64,000 bases of DNA from Stictocephala bisonia (GCA_035578905.1 JAQJVL010002220.1:1-64000); one strand, 5' to 3'; shown: positions 27,561 to 42,046, counted from the stretch's first letter. Numbers and translations are program-made. Notes: generated by a model from the letters alone, not told the origin.

Positions 27561-30350
27561 TTACATATTCCACTATACGCGTTAGTTTATATATATTTTA
27601 TTACGAAAACTAACGCGTATCTATAATTCTGCCATGAATTGGCTTAGTGTTCGTAAAATACTGGTTATGTTAGGTCCTCTACATATGAATATACATGTGA
27701 AGTTGAGAATATTTATTTCTGTAAAGGAAGAATATGAACGAATTAACTGTAATTGTTTTGACAATATTAATAATGGTATTAGTTAATTTTGTTTGAAATT
27801 ATTACTAACACGCATTTTGCCAGCCAGATAAATTCTTTTTTTTCTTTCTTTTAAATTCTCTTGTCATGATGAGTGAAAAATCTGCAATAAAAAGTAATAT
27901 ATTTTTTAATACAAAATACTTAGTACCCTTAAACCTATGCCGTAAGATTAAATTCTGTTACAAGAACTCTAAAGATTCTACCTCTTGGAAATAGAATTCA
28001 TTGTTGTGAAGCTAGGGTATTAAGAAACAATTAACTTAAAAAATTCCACAGTGCATCACATTTATAAGAATTTCTTATTTATTTTGGTTCACTAAACATA
28101 ATAAGTGTTGAGACTGTGGATTTTAATTTAAATTTTGCAAGAATAGATTGTATGTTGCATTACCAATGTTATATTTAGAACGTGCGCACTTGTTTGTTGG
28201 TTGATTGTAGAGCCCCGAAGTTCATGTTTTCAGTTTGTATACCATAAGTTAATTAAAGTGGTTGTGGTGGTACAGTGAACAAGTAGCAGGCCCATAAATG
28301 TACTTAATATGCTAGTAAATTGACCAATAAGTTGGATCTACATTTGTTTTGTGTAAGAATAACGAGTAAAGCGTTACATACTACATTTTAGGCAAGTTGT
28401 GAAGATCACAAGACAAACAACCGTAAGTAATTTCGGGGATAGCTTGAGTGTATGTCATTGCCATTTTCACCACCTCAATCGGGATTTTTTACTGACTGCA
28501 AACTTACTGAAATATAGATTTTCTAACTGTTTTCAGTAGGATTACATACATTAAATTGAATGATTAAATACATTCAAATCAGTAGGATTAAATTCACCGA
28601 TTAAATACATTAATACGTTTATTTACACATATTTTCCAAACATTGGCCAAGTGTAAATGTTTGGCAAATTTTGTTAACAATTCCGGAAGCGTTATAAATA
28701 TTTGTTGTTCCCTTTTAGCAGTAAAAATGTACTAAAATTTTTTTAGTAATAATCTTTACATTTAAATACACCCGTTATGATCTCCTCTTTCTACAGTAGT
28801 TCGTAAATACGGCTTGTGTCATACTTGTCCTTCCTTGGAAACTTAATTTTAATTCAATAGTAAAATCCTAAGATTTTTTAAGGAAATTCAACTTAAGTTG
28901 TAAAATAAATGTAAGCAAATTTTTAAAGCATCAAGTTAAATAACTTATTTTGAGCCACTTTCGAACAACTGCTTGGTATATAACTAAAAAATAATCAAAA
29001 TATAATTTAAATTTATTTTCATTAAACATAATAATTAATCTGATATCAAATTTACAATATTCAGAATTTCAAATATAAAACTTTATACAAGAGGCTTTGT
29101 TAGTTAATAGCTTTGTTAAGTCATTACAGTGTTAATGTGCTAACTTGGGTAATTTAAGGCTTGAGATCTAAGGCTCTCGTGAACAGTCTTAAATATATCT
29201 ATAAATATTCCAAAGTAAGTAAAAGTCTAGGTATAAAGTGTTAAACTTGTTCTGTTTCCTTACCTATAGTATTTAATAGGCATGTCTAATATACCTTATT
29301 GCCTGGCAGGTTGTTAGAAAACTATTTAGTTACGAGGAAGAGTAGGCTCTTTATTCACACATTTGTAATATTTCAATCTACGTAAAAAAGGTAGCATTGA
29401 CATATGTCCTCAGAATTAAAATTAAATCTGACATTAAAACGAAAAGAATCTTAAGTTTATAAGGATCATCTTAAAAGTAAATACATAAGACAATTGTCAT
29501 GAAATTACTTATCACAATTGTTTAAATCCAAAAGATTTTGGTCCTTTATTGGCAAAAATATTCGTTACAAAGAAATAAGCCTTCTTACAAAGGGTGTAAA
29601 TATTTTACTATCAAAGTGCTGCAAAGATATACAATAAATGTCCTATATGTTTGTAACAAAACTGGTATAAATATTTGGCCCGAGTCTTTATAAATTATAT
29701 TATTAAATATTTGAAAGAAAAATAAAAACAATGTTTAAGGCATTATTAAAAAACTCAAATTAGACCCAATTGACCATTTTTCACTCTATCTGTCTGGAAA
29801 AGCATTACTGTTCTTTTTAGCGACCCCAAACTCCCCCCAAGTGGAATGCATCATTACAGCGTATTATCCCTCACTGAAGTTTCATCAAAGGAATCGATAA
29901 AAAAGAAGTTCTGCAGAAAGGACCCTATTATTACTTTAACTTGGTGTATTGACACTTAATGCTTATGTTATTTTTACACTGATGGCTAAGCAAAAACTAA
30001 CAATGACATGACACTCGAACAGCATATAATCATTGCATTTATATTTCATGGATACAGGATTTAAATTACGAAATTTTTATCAACAATATTTTTATTTCCT
30101 TATGAAACAACCACTATAAACACATTTATTAAAATAGTTTATGGTGTATACTTGAGAAGTAAATACGTGACAGACTAAGGCAAAACAATCTCAGTGGCAT
30201 GCAATCAGACATGATTGGTTACATGACCGACCTCCCATATTTTGCGTGTTATAGCACCTATTCTTGTGAAGTAATCACGTGACTGAAGATCCCAATGGAA
30301 CTTTTGTGAGTGGTGCACAATCAGTCAAGATTGGTTTAGTGATTTTGATA
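27561..30350. other. Segment A non-coding DNA
   Basis: AT-rich. Contains the shared blocks 29820-29995 (CCCCAAACTCC.CCCAAGTGG) and 30175-30340. The latter is about two copies of a ~115-bp unit that is amplified to about five in segment B. No gene found. Confidence 0.6.
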
Positions 30351-30384
30351 TTACTACAGGTATTCTATATACTTTATGTATACA

Positions 30385-30800
30385 AAGTGAGAGTTATGTC
30401 TTGGCACACCTAGATATTATTGAAACGGCCTGAGATATCAATGTGATTCCTTAAACATACCTTTTATAGCATAGTTTTTCAATTGTTCAAGCTGTTGAAC
30501 ATTCTGCCCCTAAATAAATAAAGAGGGTAAAGGGGGGAAACTACAAATGTTCAATTCTAAACCTCCACCATGTAACCCCTTACTTTAAGGTTAAAAAAGG
30601 AAATCCAAAGATACAAACTAGAGGTCTATTCGTTTAATTTAATAGAGTAAAAGATTATTTTACATTAATAAAATCATGTATGTGAGTTTTATGTTCTAGC
30701 ACTCCTGGATATTACTTAAACAGCCTGAGATATAAATGTTGTGTAAAGGAGACACCTAAAAAATTTCATAGGAAACACCTATCATGTGATACCTCATTTT
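30385..30800. repeat. Two diverged direct copies of a ~290-bp unit
   Basis: The stretch TAGATATTATTGAAACGGCC then TGAGATATCAATGT near 30410 recurs as TGGATATTACTTAAACAGCC then TGAGATATAAATGT near 30702. It leads directly into a transposase-like fragment (30859-31095) and probably belongs to the same old transposon. Confidence 0.6.
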
Positions 30801-30858
30801 AAAGGGATTAAAAAAGAAACTAAATCATGCATATCATCTAATGATTTTTCTTCGTCAA

Positions 30859-31095
30859 CTACAGGAGCCCTTCCTGGATTGGGCATATCTCTTTCAGAAT
30901 GTGTACATTAAACCATTGAATAATTCTTGTCCTCCTTATGGGATTGATTTGGTCCGGAAATTCCTCTTTGAATAAAAGTGCTAATTCACTGTAAAATCTT
31001 ATACGGTCCCCAGAATCTCTCATCATTGACAACAAAATTATTTTAAATTCAGAACATTCAATAAATAAAATATAACGAATAAAACTATTAGTCAA
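30859..31095 (-). pseudogene. Possible N-terminal helix-turn-helix fragment of a mariner-type transposase
   Basis: Open frame of 78 codons. Residues 24-60 (from MMRDSGDRIR through LLFKEEFPDQINPIRRTRII to WFNVH) resemble the N-terminal DNA-binding segment seen in many insect IS630/mariner-like proteins, where 'GD...A..LF.E.FP.R..P....', then 'R..RRF...G' is usual. The frame is short, lacks any catalytic region, and the match is by eye, so this is tentative. It lies between segments A and B. Confidence 0.4.
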
Positions 31096-32329
31096 AAAAG
31101 TAAACTTGAACTAAAATTGTAAACTTGTAAAAATAAAACTTGTTAGATTGTAAAATTGTAAAAGTAAGCTTGAATTAAAATTGTTAACAACCTAAGCTAT
31201 GAACTGATAAATGCAAGTGAGTATTACACAAAAGAAATTCAAAAGTAGATTGTTGAAAATGGTAACATAATAACAAGTAAAATGTCAAAGCATGTTAACT
31301 CATGTAACGAAAAACAGGTGAAATAAATAAATGATTTTATTAATGTAAATTAATATTTTACTCTTTTAAATTAAACTTTGATACCTGTATCACTGATTCT
31401 ATTTATGTTAGCTGATTTCTTCCTAAAATTACGCAGGGGGATACTCTATAACTATGTGATCAAATATTTGGATGGACTCACCATAACCACATTGTGTCAA
31501 TCCCTGTTTTTATTTCCTAATTTTTAATTACATTTACTCACGACGGTTCAACGCGATTCAATAGTGTCCATTTCCTACGAGGGATTATCATCCCACCTAC
31601 GGGTATCAACTGATCGTTAATAAGCTACTTATTTCACTCATAAAACCTTTCCCAAGCTATGGTCCAGTTAGTATTGGGTGAACAATTCGATCCGCCTAAC
31701 TTGAAATCAGTAGGTGAAGGTGGGTTTCGAGATTTTAGCTGAATATTATGTGAATAGTATGTGTGATATTTAGCCATATGGGATCATTATATTCAGCAGC
31801 TGAATAAACCAGTGACAAAGTAGTTGTACGTTGGCTCCTTAAGGTGTTCCAACAATATGATGATACATTTGCCTTGGTTTTAATTTTGGCTGCCGTGTTT
31901 TTAAAGATGGATTTTAAAGGTCAACAATCGATCATACGTTGCTCCCAGGCCCGTTGGATATTCATTGTAGCGTGGCTTTATACCATTTAGAAAGAATCCT
32001 AATGTTCGAATAGATAGTCGGTTACCTAGGTAGAAGTATACACGGGTTTTTATGAGTTGGGATTTAGCTTCCAGGTTTCTGGGGGGTGATATGTTCACTT
32101 CCACAGCAAATCTTTAAAGCTGTACGTATCCCCTGGGTAGTTCTAATCGAGCAACAATCCTGGTTGCTGGACCACTACGTATTTTTAATCTGTTAGCATG
32201 GTGACCAAACATTAGCCAGCAATTAAAATAATTAATAATAAAGACGTATACTAATTTCTGCAGCAATAATAACAATAATATTAGAGATTGTTCATAGATA
32301 ATAGGGCCAATACTAGTTATAAACTAGTT
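31096..32329. other. Spacer between segments A and B
   Basis: AT-rich. A 67-codon minus-strand open frame (32104-31901) lies in somewhat GC-richer DNA at 31.55-32.2 kb; it might be a transposon scrap, but no motif is recognisable. Confidence 0.45.
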
Positions 32330-34055
32330 TAAAACTAAATATAAAATAAATATATACAAGAATGTAACATCATGTAAGTGCCTGTTGGCCATCTTCTACA
32401 TTATTATCAAATTCCTCTCTCTAAAATACTCGGAATGGAGTGGAATGCTCCTGGAGCGACTATTGATTGAAGGCGCGGAGTGATGGATTCCTAGTACTTA
32501 ATTGTCTTGTCAGGCACTTCCATTTATATATTACCCCTCAGAGTAAAGTATTTAGCAGTAATAAAATGTTATATTTTGATTCATTTAGTTTATAATTTGA
32601 GTATTTATATCTATTAGATGGATTAAAATTTGTTATAAGACAATATTATAAATAAAATTACAAACCTACGTTTATATTTATGTTTTGTTTGTGCAATCAA
32701 ATTAGATATTAAAATTATTCAATAATGTAACTAGGCACACAATGTTTTTTATTGTGATTTTATTTTATTAACTAATATAGGTTATATAAATGTATTCATT
32801 TTGATGAATCATATTCTTATGTAACTTACCTGCTATGAAAATGAGTAAAAATGCTATTATCTATAAATTTTGTAAAAAAATTAAGTAACTATTATATTTA
32901 ATACAGTATATAAAATAATGTAAAAAAATAGTCGTGAAATTAATTGCTCTTTAAGAAAATTATATGGAAGAAGTGTTATTTAAGATTGGTTTAGTAAGTA
33001 TAGTTTTATGTCTCTGTTACTAATTCTACAACTATTTTGCTACATTTGATTGCTGTTCAACAGTTTTTGTTTGACAATAGTCTTATACGACTAATTCAAT
33101 GTAAGAGAAACGTAACATCTTCATTACACATCGATGTGCATCCCCTTCTACTCTACGTAATAATCTCTAGAGCGTGTATGTTTGAGCCACCCCAGGACAA
33201 TTAACAAGACAAAGATTATAAAAGCCATGATATAATTAATATAAGTACAATTAGTTAAATGTATATGTCTAGTCTAAAGTAAAATATGATGAGTAAATTT
33301 TTTTACTAAGACGTTAGTTAATAAGTTTGGATGATTGTACAATGCCTACAATTTAATTGTAAACGAAATACTAAATTTAATATTTAAAAAAATTAGAAAA
33401 TGTTAGCTCATATGAAATACAGAGTGCTCTTTCATGTTTGTTCAATGTAATACCTTAAGGGTATGTTGTTGTGCAGTAGTTGTGATGCTGAAGTTGTGTG
33501 TTGTTCTCAAGTGAGAGTGATACAGTTAGTAATACATCCTTTCCACCCGAACATATTTACAGTTTTGAGGCTTACGTTTGACTAATAAATTTGCATTTTA
33601 TATATTGTTGAAGTGCACATGTGGACATATATACTTAAAACAACGCACTAACATATTTTATATATATTAACAACCAATTTAAGTAGTATTTTACAAACTA
33701 AACACAAACAATATTGATACTAAAAGATATATTGTTCATAAATATAAAAGAGGTTAGCGATTTTACTATATAAGAAAATCATTACATTATTTATTAGGTT
33801 ATTTTAGTAAGTATGTCTAGTGACACATACATTATAATAAAATGATAAATGTCGAAAAAGTGTTTATAAATTAAAAAAGCCACGGGATAGTATTTTAACC
33901 TTAGACGTAATAGCAACTTTTACCAGAACAGGAAAAAGTGTTGTATAAAAGAAGCTCTGGATGAAAAAGTTGTTCACCTCACTTAAATTTGAGTTTATCG
34001 CTCCTAAAGACGTTTAAATTAGAGGATGAGCTTGCTACCTTCTACCCTTTATGCA

Positions 34056-36450
34056 ATCTTTTCCCCAGTGGTTGTGAATTGTTGAATGCCTTGGTACTTA
34101 ATTAGAAATATATATAAGCAGTTCAAGAAGTACTATCTGTAAATAAAATTAGAAATAATGTTAATAAAACGATACGAACAGTTTCATTAAAAATAAATAA
34201 CCTATAACCACATGCCAGTTTAAAATTTCTTTTTAGCTACTTGGAACAATCGTGACTTTCTTGCACGATAATTGAAGTTGAATTTGCTTTTGTTTTTATT
34301 CGAAAATTTTAAAATAATTCCAACGACTTTTATATAAGAACGTAGATAAGAGTTTTCACTTAAAATGTCCTTGTACAGTTTCATTATAATATTTACTATT
34401 TCATTTTAATCAAAACACTATCAGGGTAAGTCGTATAAATCAAACATAACAATTTATTATAAGATATATTTTAAATATATTTAACAGATAAACCACTTGA
34501 GTAATATTTTTAAAGATAGTAAAAGTCTTATTAAAACATACTACTAATAATTTCCTTTACAAATGATCATATTTACACTATTTATAAATTTGTAATAAAT
34601 TATTCTTATACTTAATTTGTAAGATTATAATAATAATACTATTAGTAAACAACTACCTATGACATCAATTATTAAATGTAAAAAGTAGAATATGCTTTAT
34701 TGTTTTTAATTAATGAATTTCAAACTGATCATATAAACAGGTTAAAAAATATTAATTTAATAAAACCCTTGTTCTTTTGAATTGGAATGTAAAATTATAT
34801 TGTTTTACTCTAGGTTTTAAAAATAAAAAATTAATAATTTTTATATTCTGCTATTTACATTTATGTTAAGTTGACATTTCAGAGTACCTTTGACACATCT
34901 TCTTGCAATATTAGTAAAACAGATGATAGTAAATAGCTTAGTATGATGGACACTATTATACATTATAGTGATAATATTATGGATTTGTCAAGTACTTGGT
35001 TCCTATGTGTATTTCATGAAAATTATTTGTATTGTAAAATGGAATATCATAATTAGATATATATACAACTAAAAAGGCTTGCAAGATAAAAAGGATTATT
35101 ATCTAATCAAATAAAATATTATATAGCTTCTTAGACAAAATATATATATATATATACAGCTTCTTAGACAACCGAGTTCTCAATTAATTGAACAAAACCA
35201 CTGACTATTTACTAGGCTCCGGACGGAATTGATATTGTTGGCTTTACGTTTCTTTCACAGAGCAATATAACAGAGCAATATATATAATGTACTACATGAG
35301 AATCAAACGTGTTTACTGGTTTCACATATATCGTATGGTCTTAATAGGCTAGCCATTAAATGAGTAAAAGATTTGAAAAATTAAACAGACAATAAAAATA
35401 TTAAAACAAAAGTATCTACAGTACAAAGTACTGCTATCTGAGTGTTTAAATATTTATCTCCAGCACAGAGCTAAATCAAAGTTTCTTAATCATTCAACAC
35501 CTGATTTTCCGATCCAATGAAGACTGTCTAAATCCTTGCTGAATATAAGGCGACGGGCACTCATTAACTAAGGGATCCATAGTTGGAACTTTGACCCCAC
35601 AATCACATGACTGATAATTTGCTATTTCCCATTTAAATTTCCAGTATTTGTATCTTACCACACCCATGCAAAAGCGACTCTATATAATACATTCCTTACG
35701 GGGAAGGGTCATTACAACGATGATGATCCCCTCTGTTCTTTTGTGAATCCCTCTGGTCTGAAGAAGGTGAGCGTGGTCCACCGAAATTGATCACCATAAT
35801 ATTTGTGCATTTTTTTTATATTGTAATACATTTTGTGTTGTGTGACTTTTTACTTGTATTGTAATGTACTAACACGTATTATGCCAATTGAAAAAAACAT
35901 TTGGTTAAGTTTATGTAAGTATAAAAATATTTACTGGATATATTTATTTTATATCCCAAATATATAAAGTATATTTTTTACACTCATAGCACACTAAATT
36001 TTCATGATATGTTAAGAAAGGAAATAATGATTGTATGTTAATTTACAATCAATTGATACCTATCCATTCTTGAAGGCGTTTTAATTGGAAGTAATTATGA
36101 TTTGATGGTATGGAAGGACACACATTTTCCAGTGCTATTCATTTTTATCTTATAAAGCCTTTAAGATAAAACGTTTCGTCTTTTTGCACTGCACTATCTA
36201 CTGTGTGTGTATGTAAGGGAATTAATTAATTTCTCATAACATTATTTAAAAGTCTTTGGTTGTTAAAACTTCATATTGGAAATAATATATATTTACATAA
36301 GTTAAGCAACAGTTTAGCAATTCATCTCATCAATGATCTATGTTATATAATGAGAAAATTTATTCGAAACAAAGTAAATCTATTATATTTCGACCAGTTT
36401 TTAAACATACCAGAGAGACGTTTGTAAAATAATGTAACCGCATACAATAA
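34056..36450. other. Segment B non-coding DNA
   Basis: AT-rich, matched in length to A once the A minisatellite is removed. Near 35690-35810 a GC-richer patch (GGTCTGAAGAAGGTGAGCGT.. ..CACCGAAA) looks transposon-derived but cannot be assigned. No gene found. Confidence 0.5.
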
Positions 36451-37239
36451 ACAATAATGTAGCTGACCAGTATATATTGTGAACGTGCTGCTGTGAAGCG
36501 TGGACTCAGGTGGTGGGATTTTACCAGTCAGTTTTGGCATCGGTTTATCGACAATGAATAAAGAATAAATCTTAACGTGGATTTGTACTTAGGTAGGATT
36601 TTCATTGTGTTCATATTTATGGATTTAATGTCAATTAATCAATTGAGTTTTTTATATTATCACATTTTATAATTTAATATTAATATTGTACAGATTTTCA
36701 ATAATCAGGTTCCTAATGAAATAATTATTAATTAAATTGCTTGACTAGATAATTAATAGTGCTTAACATAAAAATATTATAAGCATGATTTTGTGGTTGT
36801 CTTTGTTTTACTAATTTGTTTGAAGAATTGCATTACAAGATTTGTTTTGTTTTAAGTGATAAAACAATAAAATGATTTAGTAGTAAGCTTTTAAGAAACA
36901 CGAATTATTTTTAAAATGGCCATGATTATACAATATTAGCAGTGTTTAATTTAAAATAATTTTTGATTCAATGTATTGTAACCTATTACACTATTGATTT
37001 TCCTAGGCAATATTAAACTCATACAAAGCGAATTAATTCATATCTAGCACGCATGGGAATGCAAGATCTAATAGTATTGCAATATCGAATTCCAGGCTAC
37101 GGGATTAAATATATCATACAAAATTATAAATCAGTTAATAACTTTATTTGAAATTAAGTAACTAAGAAATATATACTTCTTACTGTTACTAAGAAAAATA
37201 TTTCTGTGATTTCCCGTATCGTTAAAATACATATAATTT

Positions 37240-37740
37240 TTATTTAAATTGGTTCAAAATAAAAATGACGAGTTGGGAGTGACTCGTCAGTTTTATAAAA
37301 CTCATGAACGGTTTTTATAACGACACATTTGTCGAAATCGTCTACTTCTGCCGCTGTTGTTTTTTTCTCTTCTATTTTTTGGGAGTTGTGAACGAACACT
37401 CTCTTACTTTCACTGAAGTGTCCAATAAACACTTTTCACGCCGAATTTCCTTTAAAAGAGTTTTTGAAATGCTACATGCAACTGCAGTTCGTTCTAACGT
37501 TTTTTTACGGAGATTCGTTGTTCATCTCTTAATTTGGCCTTCTTCGTCATGAACTCACTTACTCTCCAAATAATTTCCCTAGCCTGACTTATAGTAGGTT
37601 TTCCTTGGGCTACTTTAGGAATAAAGCGAGCCATAGTTGAGGTAGGAATCACTAAAGGAATAAACTATTTAGGATTTACGTTCACTAATTTTACAACCTT
37701 AAGAGTCTGCAGAGGCTGTCTGTCAGCCATGTTGGTTTAA
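37240..37740 (-). pseudogene. N-terminal part of an IS630/Tc1/mariner-like transposase, frameshifted
   Basis: On the minus strand from an ATG near 37731 I can read pieces: MARFIPKVAQGKP, then REIIWRVSEFMTKKAK, then ERTAVACSISKTLLKEIRRE, and in the frame ending at 37244 KKTTAAEVDDFDKCVVIKTV then HEFYKTDESLPT. These follow the insect transposase pattern 'R.II..V..FF..EK......', 'ERTA.A.GIS..TV..I.KE', 'KR....DDFD.C.IRR.V..FY....LPT'. At least two frameshifts or stops break it, and the DDE catalytic part is absent. It is missing from segment A, so it inserted after the duplication. Confidence 0.72.
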
Positions 37741-38136
37741 ATCTCATTAGAACGATGTTTTTTTTTTCGAACCGGACAAATGATCACGCGTGTCAAAATT
37801 AAACTGTTATTTTTAAACTGTCTTTTCCAAACAAATTGCATTTGATCAAGAGTGAAATTACTCGTTGAACTGCTTTGTGGATTCATAATTAGTTTAATAG
37901 AATAAATATAAAAATTATTTAGTTTGAAGTTTTTATTTTCACCTATTTTTCAAAACTAGGCGTATGTATTCATAATATCAAAAGCAAACCCAATGCGCAA
38001 TATGATAGCATTTTAAATGACACCTCATACACAACGTTTGGTAAATAAATAATGATAAAAATATGGATTCAAAATAACGTTGTTTTTATGAGAATTAAAC
38101 CAGTACCTGATGGTATTTAGTTAACAATAATACTAT

Positions 38137-38427
38137 ATCACTAACAAATTCTAGGTCTTCGGGGTTCGACCACATCACTGGGCTATGTACAAACATTGCC
38201 GACGTTTTGGCCAAATTACAATAATCCATCCTCAGGGTGAGACGATCACTGTATCTCAGAACGACTCTGTGATACGATCACTGTATCACAGAGTCGTTCT
38301 GTGATACAGCGATCGTATCGCCCTGAGAATGGCTTACTCTAATGTGGCCGAAACGTCAGCAATGTTTGTATGTAGCCCAGTGACGTGGTCGAACCCCGAA
38401 GACCTAGGATTTGTTTGTGATAGTGAT
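38137..38427. mobile_element. Hairpin MITE, ~290 bp
   Basis: Near-perfect long inverted repeat. CTAGGTCTTCGGGGTTCGAC..CACTGGGCTA and GACGTTT.GGCCA in the left arm recur in the reverse complement of the right arm. The centre carries further short palindromes (GATACGATCACTGTATCAC / complement). The CGAAACGTC motif and whole-length palindrome are typical of insect foldback MITEs. Absent from segment A. A 65-codon plus-strand frame inside it is a by-product. Confidence 0.9.
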
Positions 38428-38898
38428 GACCGTGGAAGCCTATCCTTGAAGAATAATACTTTATATTACAATGAACAAATATTACCTTACATAAAATTGT
38501 TTATAATTCAATCAAATAGACAGTAAAACATAAATATTTTGTAATGCAACAAATTGTAATAAAACTGCTGTTATATGTAATTGATATGTACTGTTACATT
38601 TTATATACTTAATTGTTAAGATACTACTTTAATTATATAATTTGAAGAAGGTATCTGCCACTAGGATATAGTTAGACATACAGGGACTTGTTACACGTAA
38701 TTATGTGTTTATTACACAAATGGCAATGTTAATATTCCAACATTTGATTGTCATCCCTAGCTATACCCTCTTATGTTTGTACTTGAGTAATAACCTCTAC
38801 CCTGATACAGTTAAATCATATTATTTTCGGTGATAATCCCAGTTATACTAAATGCTTCATAACCCCACAACATTAAAAAGAGAAACTAAATATATATA

Positions 38899-39245
38899 TA
38901 TAGGGTGTTCAGTAAAAATGTTATTTTTGATTAGAAGGTATGTCCTAAAATCTTTAGTTTTTCATCTATCTGTCTTTATGTGTTTTTTACATACAAATTC
39001 ATAACTTTGCATCCATTGAAGTTACATCGTGAATCTTCATTATTATACTACTCTATAGTAGTTCTATTTACAGAAAAAATATAAAAAATAGATCTTCACC
39101 CGTTTCAAAATAGCGGACGTTTATTTTTTTCTAGCTAAAATGTCTAAACACTGACTAAATTTATAAACAAAATGCAAGAATATTGGTTTTTAGTAAATCT
39201 TATTATAATGTTCACAGTGTTTGTTTCGACAAAAATGAACAAGAA
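38899..39245 (+). mobile_element. CAGGGTGTTCAG-family repeat, copy 1 of 2
   Basis: It starts TAGGGTGTTCAGTAAAA and matches the copy at 40365 for about 340 bp in the same orientation (shared: CATACAAATTCATAACTTTG, CTACTCTATAGTAGTTCTAT, TCTTCACCCGTTTCAAAATA). The right terminus is not identifiable and the sequences diverge after ACAAAAAT.AAC. No coding capacity. Confidence 0.75.
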
Positions 39246-40364
39246 ACAGCTGAGGTATGCTGGAAAACGTTAAACAATTCACTGATTACTAATAAATTAC
39301 TAATTGATTGATGATAGCTGGATTAATTATACGCCTTCGATGTAACGTCAGTATTGGAATACTTATTTGCTAAAAAAATAATAAAATAATCCGTTCATAT
39401 TAGTAAATAAAAATAATAAAAATAAACCTTTAATAAACGCTTACGTTAGGTTAACATTTATTTTAGTAAATATGTTGACTAAAATTATAAGTGTAGAAGA
39501 GTGGAATAGAGACAAATGTTTTCAAAAGTTCATAACTAAGGACTCCTCTATCTGAAACTGCTTTGTCAAGAACTTAGTATTTCACAAGGGATCATTTACT
39601 CTAATAGAATACGTAAGGAAGGAAAATCCAATGCCTTTTGAGTTCAGTAATCTATTTAACCATGCCAAAATTACCTTTACCATCCAATCAGTTAAGCACA
39701 ACTAAAAATGTTCATTTACTTGCTGTATGTACATTAAACTAGTCAGAATATCAGAGCCAAAAATGTATTTATTTGTATAATTCAAACATCGATGGAATTT
39801 TAAATTCTTAATAATAATAATATATGATACAAAAATGTTTTAAGCAGCTTATATAGTTATATATTATTAAAATCCCTAATGTCTAAAGGATTTTATATAT
39901 TATTAAATACTAAAAAGTAAAATTATTTAACATTAATTTACAGCCTCAAAATCTTTTATAAAGACTGAAATCATGAATATTTGAGATATTAGTAATAATA
40001 ATTATGTTTAAACTATTATATTTACTAAAATTCATTAAAATAAGATAGTTCAATACAAAATATTTCCTAACATGACTGACAAACCTAAAAAGAGGTTCAG
40101 TCAATTTGGAATATATAATTAAAAATGGAATCTACTAATTTATTGTTCTACTTATTTTACGTGTAATAATATTCTTCTGTCAAAACATTTAACCCTAAAT
40201 TCAAACTTTACGTATGTAAATTAAGTCAATTAAACTATGTGTAGTCTATCTACCAAACATTTTAGTAAATTTATTACGTCTCAAAAACTATTTTATTCTT
40301 TAAAATAATATTTAAGTTTCATTTTTAAATGCTCTTGCTTAGTATTATTTCCCGAATAGTTATA
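39246..40364. other. Segment B DNA containing an inverted block
   Basis: No gene. 39505-39660 is the reverse complement of segment A 25414-25530. Confidence 0.65.
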
Positions 40365-40745
40365 CAGGGTGTTCAGTAAAACTGTTTCAATAATTTGGGA
40401 TGTTATTATACACATTAAAATGAGTAAATAACTTCATATAAAGGTATTCCAAACACTTTTAGTTTTCCGTCTACCTGCCTTTGTGTTTTTTTACATACAA
40501 ATTAATAACTTTGCATCCACTGAAAGTACAACAGTGAAACTTCATAATTGTGCTACTCTATAGTAGTTCTATTTATAAAAAAAATATAAAAATAAATCTT
40601 CACCCGTTTCAAAATAGGGGACGTTTAATTTTTCCTAACCGAAGTATCTAAACACTGATTAAATTAACAAACAAAATGAAAGAATATTGGCTTTTATTAA
40701 ATCTTATCATAATATTCATAGTATTTGTTTTGACAAAAATAAACA
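40365..40745 (+). mobile_element. CAGGGTGTTCAG-family repeat, copy 2 of 2
   Basis: Begins with CAGGGTGTTCAGTAAAAC after TA. Direct-orientation partner of the 38.9-kb copy, with about 45 extra bases near 40395-40440. The two copies flank the block that is inverted relative to segment A. Confidence 0.75.
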
Positions 40746-41289
40746 ATAGCAAATAAACAAAAATAAAAATAGCAAGTTCATTTTACCCGTATGCCTTGAC
40801 ATTAACAATGCTTTCCATGCGATGTATATTAATTTAACAATAAAGAAGATTAGTTTTTACAAATAGGATACAAACTTTCAAAATGAAGAATGTTTCTATT
40901 GATTGATTAGAGTTAAGAAATAAAGCCCAAGGATTGGTGCAGGTTCCTCTATTCTTTTATGATATATTACAAGAAATATATAATTAATTTAGATTGAATT
41001 TTATTTTTAACATGCATTTTGAAAACAAAAAAAGGTCTGCCAATGAGTAATTAAATATACAAACATATAATTGTTTTAATGATTTTATAATAAAAAGATC
41101 CTGCATTTCTTGATAAATTTATGTGTAAATTTAAAATTTGTTTCTTTCCCATTGATCTATTTACGATTGTGATTATCATGAGAAACATTATCATTACTTC
41201 TGTTAAATATATAAGTTTGCGTTATTATCATAAAGGTTTGAAAAACAACTTTTCCTTTAATCATGATAGAAGTTAAGTATGCCAAGCAA

Positions 41290-41290
<1 letters not shown>

Positions 41291-41350
<60 letters not shown>
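41291..41350. repeat. (TA)n microsatellite
   Basis: About 50 bp of uninterrupted TA followed by an imperfect TATTATATATATT. Confidence 0.95.
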
Positions 41351-41352
<2 letters not shown>

Positions 41353-42046
41353 TTGAAATTATTGAACACTTAATTTTGTCTGCATCCTAAGCTGTTTCAA
41401 TTTAAACTTGAATGATGTTCATTTTTTAATCAGTTGTGCAGTTTTCCAAATCCATGGATGCTCGTTTAGTAACCATATAACAACACAATTATCAAAATAA
41501 ACTGTAATCTCGTAATTATAGTCATTATAGAAGAATATCACACACCAAAATAATTGAAGCAGCATGACGACTGGGTAAAATAGGTATGGGGATTTTAACC
41601 TAATTTATAGTTTATAATACCAGTATTTTATAACTCTACAATTAATATATTTCACTCATATATAACATGCTCCACTTCCACAACATGGGATAGTTTTCCA
41701 AATATAACTTCTAGTGCAAGCAATACTCATTTTGAAAGGTTTATTTTTTACATATTATTTTTACAGTCAGTCATAGTCAGATAGTCAGCTCATAATATAG
41801 ACTTAAACAATTCAAAATATATAGCTTACAATTCAGATTGATATTCATATACCAATATTAAAAAAAAAAAAACAATAATTTAAAAAAACAACAACAACGT
41901 AATGAAGCAATAATAATAAAAACAATTTCTAGGTCTTTAATTTGTGTTTCAAATATATTTTAATGGTATATAAATATCAACAGAAATAACAGTGCATTCT
42001 ATAAATATGTTACCACTTGACTTAATGTTTTAACTCTGTCTCTGGA

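Noticed and set aside
38899..40745. LTR retrotransposon with direct repeats at 38.9 and 40.36 kb
   Set aside because: The DNA between the repeats is segment B sequence shared (inverted) with segment A, not gag-pol, and no primer-binding site or polypurine tract is seen.
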